Assembly (NCBI RefSeq): GCF_049116555.1 | Contig: NZ_JAGDYT010000006.1 | Location: forward strand, 372,001-436,000 | From: Maricaulis maris_C | GTDB lineage: Bacteria; Pseudomonadota; Alphaproteobacteria; Caulobacterales; Maricaulaceae | DNA length: 64,000 bases | Direction of reading: 5' to 3' | Shown here: positions 1 through 8,640 of the stretch, in pieces | Layout: every line of letters starts with the position of its first letter | How positions within the stretch are numbered: the stretch's first letter is position 1 | Position numbers and translations under genes: made by a program | The notes under the pieces: generated by a model | Told to the model about the DNA's origin: nothing | Seen by the model: only the letters and a program-made list of their open reading frames with translations | The model's database searches: none

Positions 1-52
1 CGCTGGCCATGGCTTCACGTTGCGTGTCGGACAGACCCATATTGATGCTCAT
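1..52 (-). CDS. 5' end of an unidentified gene, cut by the window edge
   Basis: Only the first 17 codons of a minus-strand gene lie in the window. The ATG at 52 is preceded by a good AAGGAG ribosome binding site, and the visible N-terminus reads MSINMGLSDTQREAMAS. That style of start is seen in acyl-CoA dehydrogenases, but the fragment is too short to support a function. It is transcribed in the same direction as the aminotransferase gene that follows, with about 120 bp between them. Confidence 0.5.
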   Translation of the reverse strand, partial: MSINMGLSDTQREAMAS

Positions 53-171
53 CACAGTCTCCTTATTGGCATTGGCTTGCGGCATCGCCGCGGCGTCCTG
101 CAAGAGATAGACACCCCAATCCCATAATTCAAATCAGGATTAATTGGCTTTGGTATCGATGATGTCTATGG

Positions 172-1377
172 CTAGCGCAACGCTGCACAGAAACGGCGAA
201 TCCGCATTCCCGCTTCCGTCAGGGCTTCATCCGAGGTGGCGTAGGAGATGCGAAAGCCCGGCTCGAGCCCGAAGGCTACGCCCGGCACGGCCGCAACAGC
301 CTCGGCCTCCAGCAGGGCCGCACAGAAATCCGTGTCGGTCTCGATCACGCGGCCGTCCGGTGCCGTCTTGCCGATCGTGCCGGAACAGTCCGCGAAGACA
401 TAGAAAGCCCCTTCCGGTGTCGGCGCGACGAGCCCCTCTGCAGCATTGATATCGGCCAGCACCAGGTCCCGGCGACGCAGGAAAGCCGCATTGCGCGCGG
501 CCAGGAAATCATGATTGCCATTGAGCGCCTCGACCGACGCCCATTGCGAGATCGAACAGGGATTGGACGTGGTCTGAGAGGCGACCTTGCCCATCTCCTT
601 GATCAAGGCGGCCGGCCCGCCGGCATAGCCGATCCGCCACCCGGTCATGGCATAGGCCTTGGACACACCATTCATGGTCAGCGTGCGGTCATAGAGTTTC
701 GGTTCGACCTCGGCGATGGTCGCGAACTCAAAGCCTTCATAGACGATGTGCTCATACATATCGTCGGTCATCACCCAGACATGCGGATGCGCCAGCAGCA
801 CATCGGCCAGGGCCCGCAGCTCGTCCCGGGTATAGCCCATACCTGTCGGATTGGACGGTGAGTTGAGGATGAGCCAGCGCGTTTTTGGTGTGATCGCGGC
901 CGCCAATTGATCGGGGCTGATCTTGAACCGGTTCTCGATCCCGGCCTTCACGGTCACCGGCGTTCCGCCGACCAGATTGACCATCTCCGGATAGCTCACC
1001 CAGTAGGGCGCCGGAATAATGACTTCATCACCCTCATTCAGGCTTGCCAGCAAGGCATTGTAGATGACCGGCTTGCCGCCGGTGGAGACATGGATCTGGT
1101 TGGCCTGGTATTCGAGATTATTGTCACGCCGGAACTTCTTGATGATCGCATCCTTGAGTTCCGGAATACCATCCACATTGGTGTATTTCGTCTCACCGCG
1201 ACGGATCGCGGCGATCGCCGCATCCTTGATGTGATCAGGTGTGTCGAAATCCGGCTCGCCGGCGCCGAGCGAAATGACATCAATGCCCTTCGCCTTGAGC
1301 TCTCGCGCCTTCTGGGTGACGGCAAGCGTGGCGGAAGGTTTCACGCGCTGAAGCGCGGAGGACGGTGTAAAGGTCAT
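172..1377 (-). CDS. aatA: Pyridoxal-phosphate aspartate aminotransferase (class I, subgroup Ib)
   Basis: A 401-residue cytoplasmic aminotransferase that interconverts aspartate plus 2-oxoglutarate with oxaloacetate plus glutamate; subgroup Ib members often also act on prephenate or aromatic substrates. Visible family marks are the N-terminal AGEPDFDTP segment, the substrate-site NSPSNPTG, and the PLP-lysine segment SKAYAMTGWRIGYAGG. I chose the ATG at 1377 (MTFTPSSALQRVKPSAT), where the family begins; an upstream in-frame ATG at 1410 adds 11 unconserved residues. The gene is divergent from the sortase-substrate gene, with a 293 bp gap between the two starts. The exact substrate range cannot be read from sequence. 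Confidence 0.93.
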   Translation of the reverse strand: MTFTPSSALQRVKPSATLAVTQKARELKAKGIDVISLGAGEPDFDTPDHIKDAAIAAIRRGETKYTNVDGIPELKDAIIKKFRRDNNLEYQANQIHVSTGGKPVIYNALLASLNEGDEVIIPAPYWVSYPEMVNLVGGTPVTVKAGIENRFKISPDQLAAAITPKTRWLILNSPSNPTGMGYTRDELRALADVLLAHPHVWVMTDDMYEHIVYEGFEFATIAEVEPKLYDRTLTMNGVSKAYAMTGWRIGYAGGPAALIKEMGKVASQTTSNPCSISQWASVEALNGNHDFLAARNAAFLRRRDLVLADINAAEGLVAPTPEGAFYVFADCSGTIGKTAPDGRVIETDTDFCAALLEAEAVAAVPGVAFGLEPGFRISYATSDEALTEAGMRIRRFCAALR

Positions 1378-1670
1378 GATGATGTCCCGGTAGAGCTCGG
1401 CTGGAAGCAAAAAGCCTAGTCCCGCTCGGCGCGCGCGCCAATCCCCCAGCTATGCAAGATCGCCCTGCCGCGCAGGCAATTCTGCATGACACGGGCCGGG
1501 TCCGACCGGTCCGACCCGCCCAGACATGGCCGCAATTTTCCCCGCAATCGCCGCATTACCGCCCTGTCACCTTCGTGATCCGGGATCAGCGTGACCTCGG
1601 ACAGGGAAGCCGGTCGCTCCGCAAACGCCCTCGCAGAACGGAGCGGCCGGCACATATCGGGGAGGTTCGC

Positions 1671-3893
1671 ATGGCGGCCGCACGCACACACGCAACAGTC
1701 GGGTCACAGGCCTGGTTCGGACTAACCCTTGCTCTCGCGGCGCTCGCCGCCGCCCTGCTGTTGTGGTCCGAGGCCGCCGCCGACGACGCCCCCCATGACG
1801 GCCTCGAACTCGTCCGCCTCTCCGAGATCAATGAGGGCGCTCTGCTGATCCGGACGGTCGAACCCGGCCAGTACCTGCCGGCGCCAATGGTCGCAACCGA
1901 GCTGGATTTCACGATCAACGGCCCGGTCATCCGCGCGACGGTCACCCAGCGTTTCGAAAACCCGACTGACGCCTGGGTCGAGGCCACCTACGTCTTCCCC
2001 ATGCCCGAGGACAGTGGCGTCGACCGGCTGCGCATGCAGGTCGGGGATCGTTTCATCGAAGGCGAGATCCAGGAGCGCCAGCAAGCCCGGCGCACCTATG
2101 AAACCGCGCGCCGCAATGGCCAGCGTGCCAGCCTGGTCGAGCAGGAACGCCCCAACATGTTCACCACCTCGGTCGCCAATATCGGCCCCGGCGAGACCAT
2201 CATCATCCAGATTGAATACCAGGACGTGGCGCGCTTCGCCGATGGCCGCTTCCAATTCCGCCAGCCCCTTGGCCTGACACCACGCTATGTCCCGCAGGGA
2301 AGCGACGATCAACTGGCCGCCACCGGCGCGCGCAGCGGTCACCCCGTGCCGGACGCACACCGCATCACCCCGCCCCTGCTCCACCCCTCCGCCGAGCCGA
2401 CCGACCAGCTACGCCTGCCAGTCGCCATCACGGCTCGCCTGGATGCCGGTTTCGCCCTGGGCGAGATCGCCAGCCTCTATCACGCCACCCTGGTCGAGCG
2501 CCGGGCCGATGGCACAGCGCATATCACGCTCGCGGACGGCCCTGTTCCGGCCAATCGGGACTTCGTGCTGACCTGGCGGCCGGTTGACCCCGACACGCCC
2601 AGCGCGGCCCTCTTTGTCGAGGAATGGGAAGGCGAGACCTATCTCCTGGCCCAGGTCCTGCCACCGGCCGAGATGGGCGCAGACACACCGCGCCGGGCTC
2701 GGGAGACGATTTTCGTGATCGATAATTCCGGCTCGATGGCCGGCGCGTCGATGCGCCAGGCCCGCGCCGCGCTGATCACGGCCCTGCAGCGCCTGGAGCC
2801 GGAAGACCGCTTCAATGTCATCCGCTTCGACAACACGATGGAACAGGTCTTCCCCACCGCTGTTGACGCGACACCGCAAGCCGTCGCGCGCGCCCTCGCC
2901 TTCACCCGCCGGCTGGATGCGGATGGCGGCACGGTCATGCTGCCCGCGCTCAACGCCGCGCTGCGCGATACCAATCCGCAAGACGCGGCGCGCGTTCGCC
3001 AGGTGGTTTTCCTGACCGATGGCGCGATCGGCAATGAGGCCGAGCTCTTCGCGGCCATCGAGCGCAATCTGGGCCGCTCGCGCCTCTTTCCGGTCGGAAT
3101 AGGGTCCGCCCCCAACACGTATTTCATGAACCGCGCGGCCCGCCTGGGACGCGGCACCTTTACCGGGATTGGCCAGGTCAGCGAAGTCGAGGAACGGATG
3201 GACGCGCTCTTCACCGCGCTCGAACGCCCGGTCATGACCAATCTTGATGCCCTCTTCCCGGAGGGCGCGCTCAGCGAGATCTGGCCGGCGCCCCTGCCCG
3301 ACCTCTATCACGGCGAACCGGTCACCCTGACCGCGCGCCTCTCCGGCAGGGACGGCGTCATGATCATCGAGGGCGAGATGGCCGACGAGGCCTGGCGCGA
3401 GACCTTGTCGCTCACCGAGGCCCGGCCGGGTCGCGGCATTGCCGCCCTGTTTGCCCGCAACCGGATTCGCGCCCTCGAGGAAGCCCGCTTTCAAGGTGCC
3501 CGCCAGGTTGATATCGACGCCGCCATTCTGGAAACCGCGCTCGATTTCGACCTGGTCTCGCGCCTGACCAGCCTGGTCGCGGTCGACGTCACACCGGCCC
3601 GTCCGGACGGAACCCCGCTCGCCTCGCGCGATGTCCCGGCCATGCCTCCGGACGGATGGGACTTCGGCCGCGTTCGCGAAAGCGAAGCCGCGCCGGTTCA
3701 GCGGGCCGACATCGCAGCCAACCACCTGGCCTTCCGCTCAGCCCCGGCCTCCGGCGGGCAGGCCGCGGCCAGCAATGGCCTGGCCCTGCCGGCAACCGCG
3801 ACGCCTCGTGAACTTCTGATGGGGCTGGGCGGGTTGCTCATGCTCTTCGCCCTGATCTGGCTGATGACCCGGCGTGAGGAACGCCTGTGGTGA
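1671..3893 (+). CDS. VIT/von Willebrand factor A protein with C-terminal LPXTX sorting signal (marine sortase target protein)
   Basis: A 740-residue exported protein. The ATG at 1671 follows GGAGGT and gives a hydrophobic signal segment at residues 14-36. A VIT (inter-alpha-trypsin inhibitor type) domain fills about 60-200, with the characteristic VTQRFENP and ARRTYETARR segments. A vWA domain at about 340-520 carries a MIDAS-like DNSGSMAG. The C-terminus has LPATA at about 706-710, then a hydrophobic helix and an arginine-rich tail, which is the architecture of a sortase substrate. The sortase gene overlaps its 3' end by 7 bp, so the two are translationally coupled. In this family the substrate and its dedicated sortase normally travel together. 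The anchoring acceptor in a Gram-negative envelope is unknown. Confidence 0.9.
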   Translation: MAAARTHATVGSQAWFGLTLALAALAAALLLWSEAAADDAPHDGLELVRLSEINEGALLIRTVEPGQYLPAPMVATELDFTINGPVIRATVTQRFENPTDAWVEATYVFPMPEDSGVDRLRMQVGDRFIEGEIQERQQARRTYETARRNGQRASLVEQERPNMFTTSVANIGPGETIIIQIEYQDVARFADGRFQFRQPLGLTPRYVPQGSDDQLAATGARSGHPVPDAHRITPPLLHPSAEPTDQLRLPVAITARLDAGFALGEIASLYHATLVERRADGTAHITLADGPVPANRDFVLTWRPVDPDTPSAALFVEEWEGETYLLAQVLPPAEMGADTPRRARETIFVIDNSGSMAGASMRQARAALITALQRLEPEDRFNVIRFDNTMEQVFPTAVDATPQAVARALAFTRRLDADGGTVMLPALNAALRDTNPQDAARVRQVVFLTDGAIGNEAELFAAIERNLGRSRLFPVGIGSAPNTYFMNRAARLGRGTFTGIGQVSEVEERMDALFTALERPVMTNLDALFPEGALSEIWPAPLPDLYHGEPVTLTARLSGRDGVMIIEGEMADEAWRETLSLTEARPGRGIAALFARNRIRALEEARFQGARQVDIDAAILETALDFDLVSRLTSLVAVDVTPARPDGTPLASRDVPAMPPDGWDFGRVRESEAAPVQRADIAANHLAFRSAPASGGQAAASNGLALPATATPRELLMGLGGLLMLFALIWLMTRREERLW

Positions 3894-4495
3894 TCGCCTT
3901 GCCCCGCCAGTTTTCCCGCTTTCGCCTTCCGGGCCCGCGCCTTGTCGCGCTGGGCCTCATGGCCACCGGCCTCGTCCTGTTTGCGCAGGGCGCCTGGCTG
4001 GGGGTGAAGGCCGATATTGCGCAGGTCCTCCTCGCACAGTCCTGGACCCGCGCAATCGACGGGGAGTCCGCGTCCACACCATGGCCCTGGGCCGATTTTC
4101 GGCCCGTGGCGCGGCTCTCCGTCCCGTCTCTTGGCGAACACGCCATCATCCTCTCCGACGGCGGCGGCGAAGCGCTGGCTTTCGGACCGGCCCTGCTCGA
4201 CGCCTCTGCGCGACCGGGCGAGCCGGGGGTCAGTGTCATCGCCGCGCATCGGGACACGCATTTTGCCTTTCTCGAAGCGGTTCGACCCGGCGACCTGATT
4301 GTCCTGGAACAGGCCGGTGAAGCGCCCCTGCGCTATCGCGTCACCGGAATGGATGTGGTGGACGCCGAACGGTCCGGGATCGAACCGGGCATCGGCCCGA
4401 CCCGGCTCGCCCTGGTAACCTGCTGGCCATTCGACAGTCTGGTGCCCGGCCCTGATCGCTATGTCGTCTGGGCCGAGCCGGCCGCGCGGCTCTGA
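3887..4495 (+). CDS. Class GN (marine proteobacterial) sortase
   Basis: A 202-residue transpeptidase predicted to cleave the LPXTX signal of the upstream VIT/vWA protein. An N-terminal membrane helix (about 19-40) anchors it facing the periplasm. The catalytic residues are visible: His121 in AAHRDTHFAFLE, Cys179 in LVTCWPFDSL and Arg191 in PDRYVVWA. It starts at GTG 3887, inside the end of the substrate gene (7 bp overlap). Gram-negative sortases are uncommon and usually serve one linked substrate, as here. The alternative of a general housekeeping sortase is unlikely given the single neighbouring target. Confidence 0.9.
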   Translation: MVIALPRQFSRFRLPGPRLVALGLMATGLVLFAQGAWLGVKADIAQVLLAQSWTRAIDGESASTPWPWADFRPVARLSVPSLGEHAIILSDGGGEALAFGPALLDASARPGEPGVSVIAAHRDTHFAFLEAVRPGDLIVLEQAGEAPLRYRVTGMDVVDAERSGIEPGIGPTRLALVTCWPFDSLVPGPDRYVVWAEPAARL

Positions 4496-4591
4496 GCGGA
4501 CGCTTTCTCACACCACCGTCTGGTCACGCATCGCGCACTGGTCTAAGCAGGTCGGGTGACGGCGGGGGCCGAGTGAGAGGAACGATCGGGC

Positions 4592-5416
4592 GTGGTGTTT
4601 TTGACGCCCCTTTCCGAAGCCTTGCGTCGCCGTCTGACCGCCGGCGCGACGGCGGTTGCCATCAACGCACTGATCGTCAGCGGCCTCCTCTTCATGCCGC
4701 GGCCCGACACGGTGCATCCCGATCCCGACATACTCGACGTGATCTTCGTCTCGGAAATGTCCATCGAGCCGGATCCCCTTCCTGAGCCCATCCCTGAACC
4801 TGAAACTGAACCTGAAGCTGAGCCGGAGCCAGTCGCTGAGCCGGAGCCTGAGCTGATCCCCGAGGCTGAGCCTGCCCCGCCCCCGGAACCGGAAGCGGCG
4901 ATCGAAGATGCGCCAGACCCTGCAACACAGATTGCGGCGGCGCCGTCAGCGACACCGCCACCCGACGCAGACCCGCCCGCCGGTGACAGGCCAATTCCTG
5001 CCGGCGGCGTTGAAGCGCCGAACATCCTCAGCGATACCAATCCGTTCAACGACACGCGGACGGCCCTGCCCTTCCCCGGCGGCAATGGCAGCACCGAATA
5101 CGCAGTGCGCTCGATCTTTTGCCTTTCGACCTCCAATGCCAATCGCGAAGCGCTCGCCTGCCCCCTGTCCGACGGCAGTGAGGGTCTGCCCATGCTGCAG
5201 TTCGCGAGTGAGGAGAATATCGCCCGCGGCCAGGCTGCCATGGCGCAGATGACGGCGGACCAGATCCAGGCCCTTTTTGCCCGAAACGGCTTTCCCGGGC
5301 GCGACCTGGGCGGCCAGTCGACGCTGGCCGATCCGTCTTCGCGACCGACCTCTTCGGCCGACCAGATGCGCGATACCCTGCCCCCGCTTGTCCCCGACCC
5401 CGCCTTCGGCGATTGA
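4592..5416 (+). CDS. TonB-like membrane-anchored protein with Pro/Glu-rich linker
   Basis: A 274-residue protein from a GTG start at 4592, with a GAGAGGAA-type site upstream. It has a short cytoplasmic end, one membrane helix (about 17-36) and a Pro-Glu repeat region at about 57-110 (PEPE/PEAEPE units), the layout of TonB-family energy transducers. The C-terminal 130 residues contain two cysteines (IFCLST, ACPLSD) but no recognisable TonB C-terminal motif. It lies 96 bp after the sortase gene on the same strand and may be co-transcribed with it. Its role is unknown; a periplasm-spanning linker is an inference from composition. Confidence 0.7.
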   Translation: MVFLTPLSEALRRRLTAGATAVAINALIVSGLLFMPRPDTVHPDPDILDVIFVSEMSIEPDPLPEPIPEPETEPEAEPEPVAEPEPELIPEAEPAPPPEPEAAIEDAPDPATQIAAAPSATPPPDADPPAGDRPIPAGGVEAPNILSDTNPFNDTRTALPFPGGNGSTEYAVRSIFCLSTSNANREALACPLSDGSEGLPMLQFASEENIARGQAAMAQMTADQIQALFARNGFPGRDLGGQSTLADPSSRPTSSADQMRDTLPPLVPDPAFGD

Positions 5417-5447
5417 CGCGGCCCGCCTTGATCTGTCCATTGCAGTC

Positions 5448-6464
5448 ATGAATTTCCTTTCCGACACCACTGCCCCCGCCCATCCGGATCTGATCGACGC
5501 CCTCGCGGCAGCGAACCGGGACTTTGCCCCGTCCTATGGAGCCGATCCGATTTCGGCCCGGGTTGAGGCGCGGTTGAAGGCGATTTTCGAAACCGATCTG
5601 AAAGTCCTGTTTGCGGTTTCGGGCACGGCTTCGAACGCACTGGCTCTGTCCGTGCTGTGCCCGCCTCATGGCGCGATCCTCTGCCATGACGAGGCGCATA
5701 TTCATCGTGACGAGCGCGGCGCGCCCGAATTCTTCACCGGTGGCGGAAAGCTGATCCCGCTCACGGGCGATCATGCCAGGATCAGCCTGGGCGCGCTTGA
5801 CCAGGCGCTCGGAGAAATCCCCGAAGGCTTTGTCCATACCAGCCCGGTTCGGGTTCTCTCCCTGTCCAATCTGAGTGAGAGCGGGACCGCCTACACACCG
5901 TCCGACGTTAACGAGCGCGCCCGCCGGGTAAAGGCGCGCCCGGCCTTTGTGCACATGGATGGCGCCCGCTTCGCCAATGCCCTCGTCACGCTCGGCTGCA
6001 GCCCGGCCGAGCTGACCTGGAAGGCCGGCGTCGACGCGCTCTGTTTCGGCGCCACCAAGAATGGCGCCCTGGGTGCCGAAGCCGTTATCCTTTTTCCCTC
6101 GGTGATGGGCCGGTTCGAGGAACTCCAGGCCCGTCAGAAGCGGGCCGGCCACATGGCGCCGAAAATGCGCTTCATGGCAGCCCAGTTCGAAGCCTGGCTG
6201 AAGAATGATCTCTGGCTTGACCTTGCCCGAACGGCGAATGCGCGCGCCCGGGCCCTGGCGGATGGCTTGGCGAGCAAGGAGGGCGCGGATGTCCTGCACC
6301 CGGTCGATGGCAATGAGATCTTCGTCCGGCTGTCAGAGCCGCGTGCCGCGCAGCTCCGCGAGGCTGGCGCCCAGTTCTACCAATGGCCGGACGGATCGGC
6401 GCGCTTCGTGACGAGCTGGTGCACGACCGAGACCGAGATCAGCGACGCCCTCGACGCGCTCTGA
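5448..6464 (+). CDS. Low-specificity L-threonine aldolase family protein
   Basis: A 338-residue PLP-dependent enzyme of the beta-eliminating lyase family that cleaves L-threonine/L-allo-threonine to glycine and acetaldehyde. The start MNFLSDTTAPAHPDLIDAL is typical. The PLP lysine lies in CFGATKNGALGAEAV, and the active-site segments CHDEAHIHRDE and FVHMDGARFANAL are present. An open frame continues upstream of 5448, but the added residues are a frame-shifted reading of the previous gene's end. It begins 31 bp after that gene. Confidence 0.92.
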   Translation: MNFLSDTTAPAHPDLIDALAAANRDFAPSYGADPISARVEARLKAIFETDLKVLFAVSGTASNALALSVLCPPHGAILCHDEAHIHRDERGAPEFFTGGGKLIPLTGDHARISLGALDQALGEIPEGFVHTSPVRVLSLSNLSESGTAYTPSDVNERARRVKARPAFVHMDGARFANALVTLGCSPAELTWKAGVDALCFGATKNGALGAEAVILFPSVMGRFEELQARQKRAGHMAPKMRFMAAQFEAWLKNDLWLDLARTANARARALADGLASKEGADVLHPVDGNEIFVRLSEPRAAQLREAGAQFYQWPDGSARFVTSWCTTETEISDALDAL

Positions 6465-6494
6465 CAGGGTCGCGACCCACAGCTTGAAGATGCG

Positions 6495-6509
6495 GAACAA
6501 AACGTGTAC
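6495..6509. promoter_or_regulatory. Candidate LexA (SOS) box, GAAC-N7-GTAC
   Basis: GAACAAAACGTGTAC lies 28 bp upstream of the start codon at 6538. The alphaproteobacterial LexA consensus is GAAC-N7-GAAC (equivalently GTTC-N7-GTTC). This site differs by one base in the second half, and its left half GAACAAAA is the form common in alphaproteobacterial SOS boxes. It would place the small downstream gene under DNA-damage control. Confidence 0.45.
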
Positions 6510-6537
6510 ATCTAATGCGTGTCGCACGGAGAGCCAC

Positions 6538-6882
6538 ATGCAGAGCGAGTGGGGAATTCTCTTTCATCTCGATGATATTCGCTTTGACGCCTACGGACGG
6601 GCCTTGATCAGGGATGCTGCTGCCGCGCAGCGCCTGCAGGGCTTGTTGAACCAGGCCGATGCCATCGCCTGCCGCTCCGGTTGCGGGGCCCCGCTCAGCT
6701 GCGACACCGCCCTGATCCTGCGCGAGGAATTGACCAGCCTGGGGCCGGACCTGCTGGTCAATAATGCCGAGTTCTCGACCATCATCCGAAAGCGCAAGGC
6801 GGTCGGGGCAGACGAGGCCGTGATCGTGTTTTCGGTCTATCGCCGGGCCGAGGTCACACTGTCGGCGCTTGAAGCGTCCTGA
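6538..6882 (+). CDS. Small protein of unknown function, possibly SOS-regulated
   Basis: A 114-residue predicted soluble protein starting MQSEWGILFHLDDIRF, preceded by GGAGAG. It contains a Cys pair region (ACRSGCG, then LSCDTA) and no signal peptide or membrane helix. I recognise no family. An in-frame ATG at 6484 would add 18 residues but would place the LexA-like box inside the coding region, so 6538 is preferred. It stands alone between the aldolase gene and a secreted-protein gene. Confidence 0.7.
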   Translation: MQSEWGILFHLDDIRFDAYGRALIRDAAAAQRLQGLLNQADAIACRSGCGAPLSCDTALILREELTSLGPDLLVNNAEFSTIIRKRKAVGADEAVIVFSVYRRAEVTLSALEAS

Positions 6883-6972
6883 CCGCCGGCGACGGGCGGG
6901 AAGCCGGCCCCGGTTCAGGAAGTCTTAGCGCCAGCCGTGCAAGCCTTTCCGCGATCAACTGTAGAGACGCTC

Positions 6973-7449
6973 ATGTTATCCATGATTGCACTTGCCTCCG
7001 CTCTCTCCACGGCTCCGCTCGGTGTGGCTGTTGGCGAGTCCGCGCCCAAACCTGCCTTGGGCAAGGCCATGCAGAATGAATTTTCGCACAGCCTCACGAT
7101 CGAAATCCAGGCCGCCTCGGCGAACCCGCTGGTTTTGACCTACGGCTCCCTGACGGGCGGCGAATGGGACCGGATACCCACGCCAGGTTCGACCCTCGAG
7201 CCGGGCGACTCGATCACCTATGTCAACGGGGTCGTCAGTGCATACGACGCGTTGGGCGGCATGATCTCACTCTCGCTGCCAACCGGGGCCACGTTCGCAA
7301 TCGAGTTTGGCTGGGCCGTTGGCGGTTCGGTCGCATGTACGGCGGAACCAGCGAACCTCGAGACGGTGGCCGTGAATGTCGAGCTGATCAACACGCTGAG
7401 CGATGAACCGACTTGTGCCGTGACCATCACCGATCGTCGGGCCGATTAG
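6973..7449 (+). CDS. Secreted protein of unknown function
   Basis: A 158-residue protein with an N-terminal signal sequence (MLSMIALASALSTAPLGVA) and a beta-rich body. Two cysteines (about residues 118 and 146) could form a disulphide. The pattern of short polar strands with Gly/Thr turns recalls single-domain beta-sandwich secreted proteins, but I cannot name a family. A GTG at 6937 is an alternative start and would add 12 residues before the signal peptide; the ATG at 6973 is preferred because the signal peptide then begins directly. Confidence 0.65.
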   Translation: MLSMIALASALSTAPLGVAVGESAPKPALGKAMQNEFSHSLTIEIQAASANPLVLTYGSLTGGEWDRIPTPGSTLEPGDSITYVNGVVSAYDALGGMISLSLPTGATFAIEFGWAVGGSVACTAEPANLETVAVNVELINTLSDEPTCAVTITDRRAD

Positions 7450-7470
7450 CCGCCGGCATCTCGCCGGCCG

Positions 7471-7980
7471 TCAGCTGGCGGCTGAGTTCTCGTCATCACC
7501 CTCGCGACGCCACGGACCGGCATAGCGCGGGTCCTGGCGCCGACGTCGGTCAGGACCGAAATAGGTCGGCGCCTTGATGAAGCGGCGTGGCCGCTCGATC
7601 AGCGCGCTGATCCGATGGAAGAGGTCGACCGGGCGCACCGGCTTGGCAAGATACTCGTTTACCCCGGCATTGATCGCCTCGATCACCTTGGACCGGTCGG
7701 TGTGACCGGTGACCATGACGATGGGCAGATACTTGTTCGCACTGTCCGACGCGGTGCGCACAAGACGGGTGAATTCCAGCCCGTTCAGATCGCCCAGCAT
7801 ATAGTCGACAAGGGCGAAGTCCGGATTCACATCGCGCATCGTCTCGAAAGCGTCCGCGGCGTCGCGCACTTCCACGATCGTGCGCACGCCAAACCCCTGC
7901 AGGATGGTTCGCAGGATGGTCGACATGTGCGCGTTATCCTCAACGATCAGGACACGGATGCGGTCGAAACTGCCGGACAT
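7471..7980 (-). CDS. Single-domain response regulator (CheY-like) with short basic tail
   Basis: A 169-residue protein. A receiver domain spans about 8-130 with the acidic pair Glu14/Asp15, phospho-acceptor Asp59 in ALVDYML, switch Thr91 in VMVTGH and Lys113 in LAKPV. The C-terminal 40 residues are rich in Arg and Pro (GPDRRRRQDPRY) and carry no DNA-binding domain. Receiver proteins with this tail occur widely in alphaproteobacteria and often work in phosphorelays or motility control. No kinase gene is adjacent. It converges on the secreted-protein gene across 21 bp. Confidence 0.88.
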   Translation of the reverse strand: MSGSFDRIRVLIVEDNAHMSTILRTILQGFGVRTIVEVRDAADAFETMRDVNPDFALVDYMLGDLNGLEFTRLVRTASDSANKYLPIVMVTGHTDRSKVIEAINAGVNEYLAKPVRPVDLFHRISALIERPRRFIKAPTYFGPDRRRRQDPRYAGPWRREGDDENSAAS

Positions 7981-8185
7981 GGACTCTCGCAATGGCGAAA
8001 AGGGAATCAATAATCGCCCAGAGTGTGCACCCGCGGCCTTAACCAAGTCTTGACCGGGCTGGCGCGCCCGAGCCGCCACCCGAAACCCGCTGGCAGAACG
8101 GATTGCCCGCCACAAGAGCCCCGTCCTGTGCTAGTCTGCCCCCGTTGCGTTGCGTTCAGTTTGGCAGGCTTGGAAAGGCAAGGTC

Positions 8186-8578
8186 ATGAACATCGCAGAA
8201 AAAATGGTGCGCTCCCTGATCGATCGGGCTCGCGCCTATGACAGCAAGGAACAGATCGACGATTACGAGAAAGACCCGGACAGTGGCGAGACCGATGCGG
8301 TCGAGAGCCTGCTGACCGGCGATATCGATCCGATCCGCAGGGAAATCGAAGACTGGCTGGGTTCACTTGACGAGGAAGCCCAGGCCGACCTGGTCGCGCT
8401 CTACTGGATAGGACGCGGCGATTTCGAGGGTCGCGACTTTCGTCGGGCCCTCCGGGAAGCCCGTAGCCGTCGCAGCGGACCGACCGAGGACTATCTGCTC
8501 GGCGCCCCCATGCTCGGCGACTATCTCGAACTGGGCCTGGACGCCGTCATCGAAGCCGAGGTCTATGACGACGCCTGA
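8186..8578 (+). CDS. DUF3775 family protein
   Basis: A 130-residue acidic cytoplasmic protein. It matches the DUF3775 pattern: an N-terminal helix with AYDSKEQIDDYE, an acidic linker, then DLVALYWIGRGDFE and the C-terminal TEDYLLGAPMLGDYLELGLDA. The family is common in alphaproteobacteria and has no known function. The ATG at 8186 is used because it starts the conserved region; an in-frame ATG at 8150 adds 12 residues. Confidence 0.85.
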   Translation: MNIAEKMVRSLIDRARAYDSKEQIDDYEKDPDSGETDAVESLLTGDIDPIRREIEDWLGSLDEEAQADLVALYWIGRGDFEGRDFRRALREARSRRSGPTEDYLLGAPMLGDYLELGLDAVIEAEVYDDA

Positions 8579-8640
8579 GCGACGCCCTGCGCCGCTGAGG
8601 GAAGAAAGACCGGGACCGGGTTGGAGGCCAGACCAGGCCT

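Noticed and set aside
2409..3725. Long minus-strand open frame opposite the VIT/vWA gene
   Set aside because: It is a high-GC shadow of the plus-strand gene, which has a signal peptide, domains and a ribosome binding site; the shadow has no recognisable protein features.
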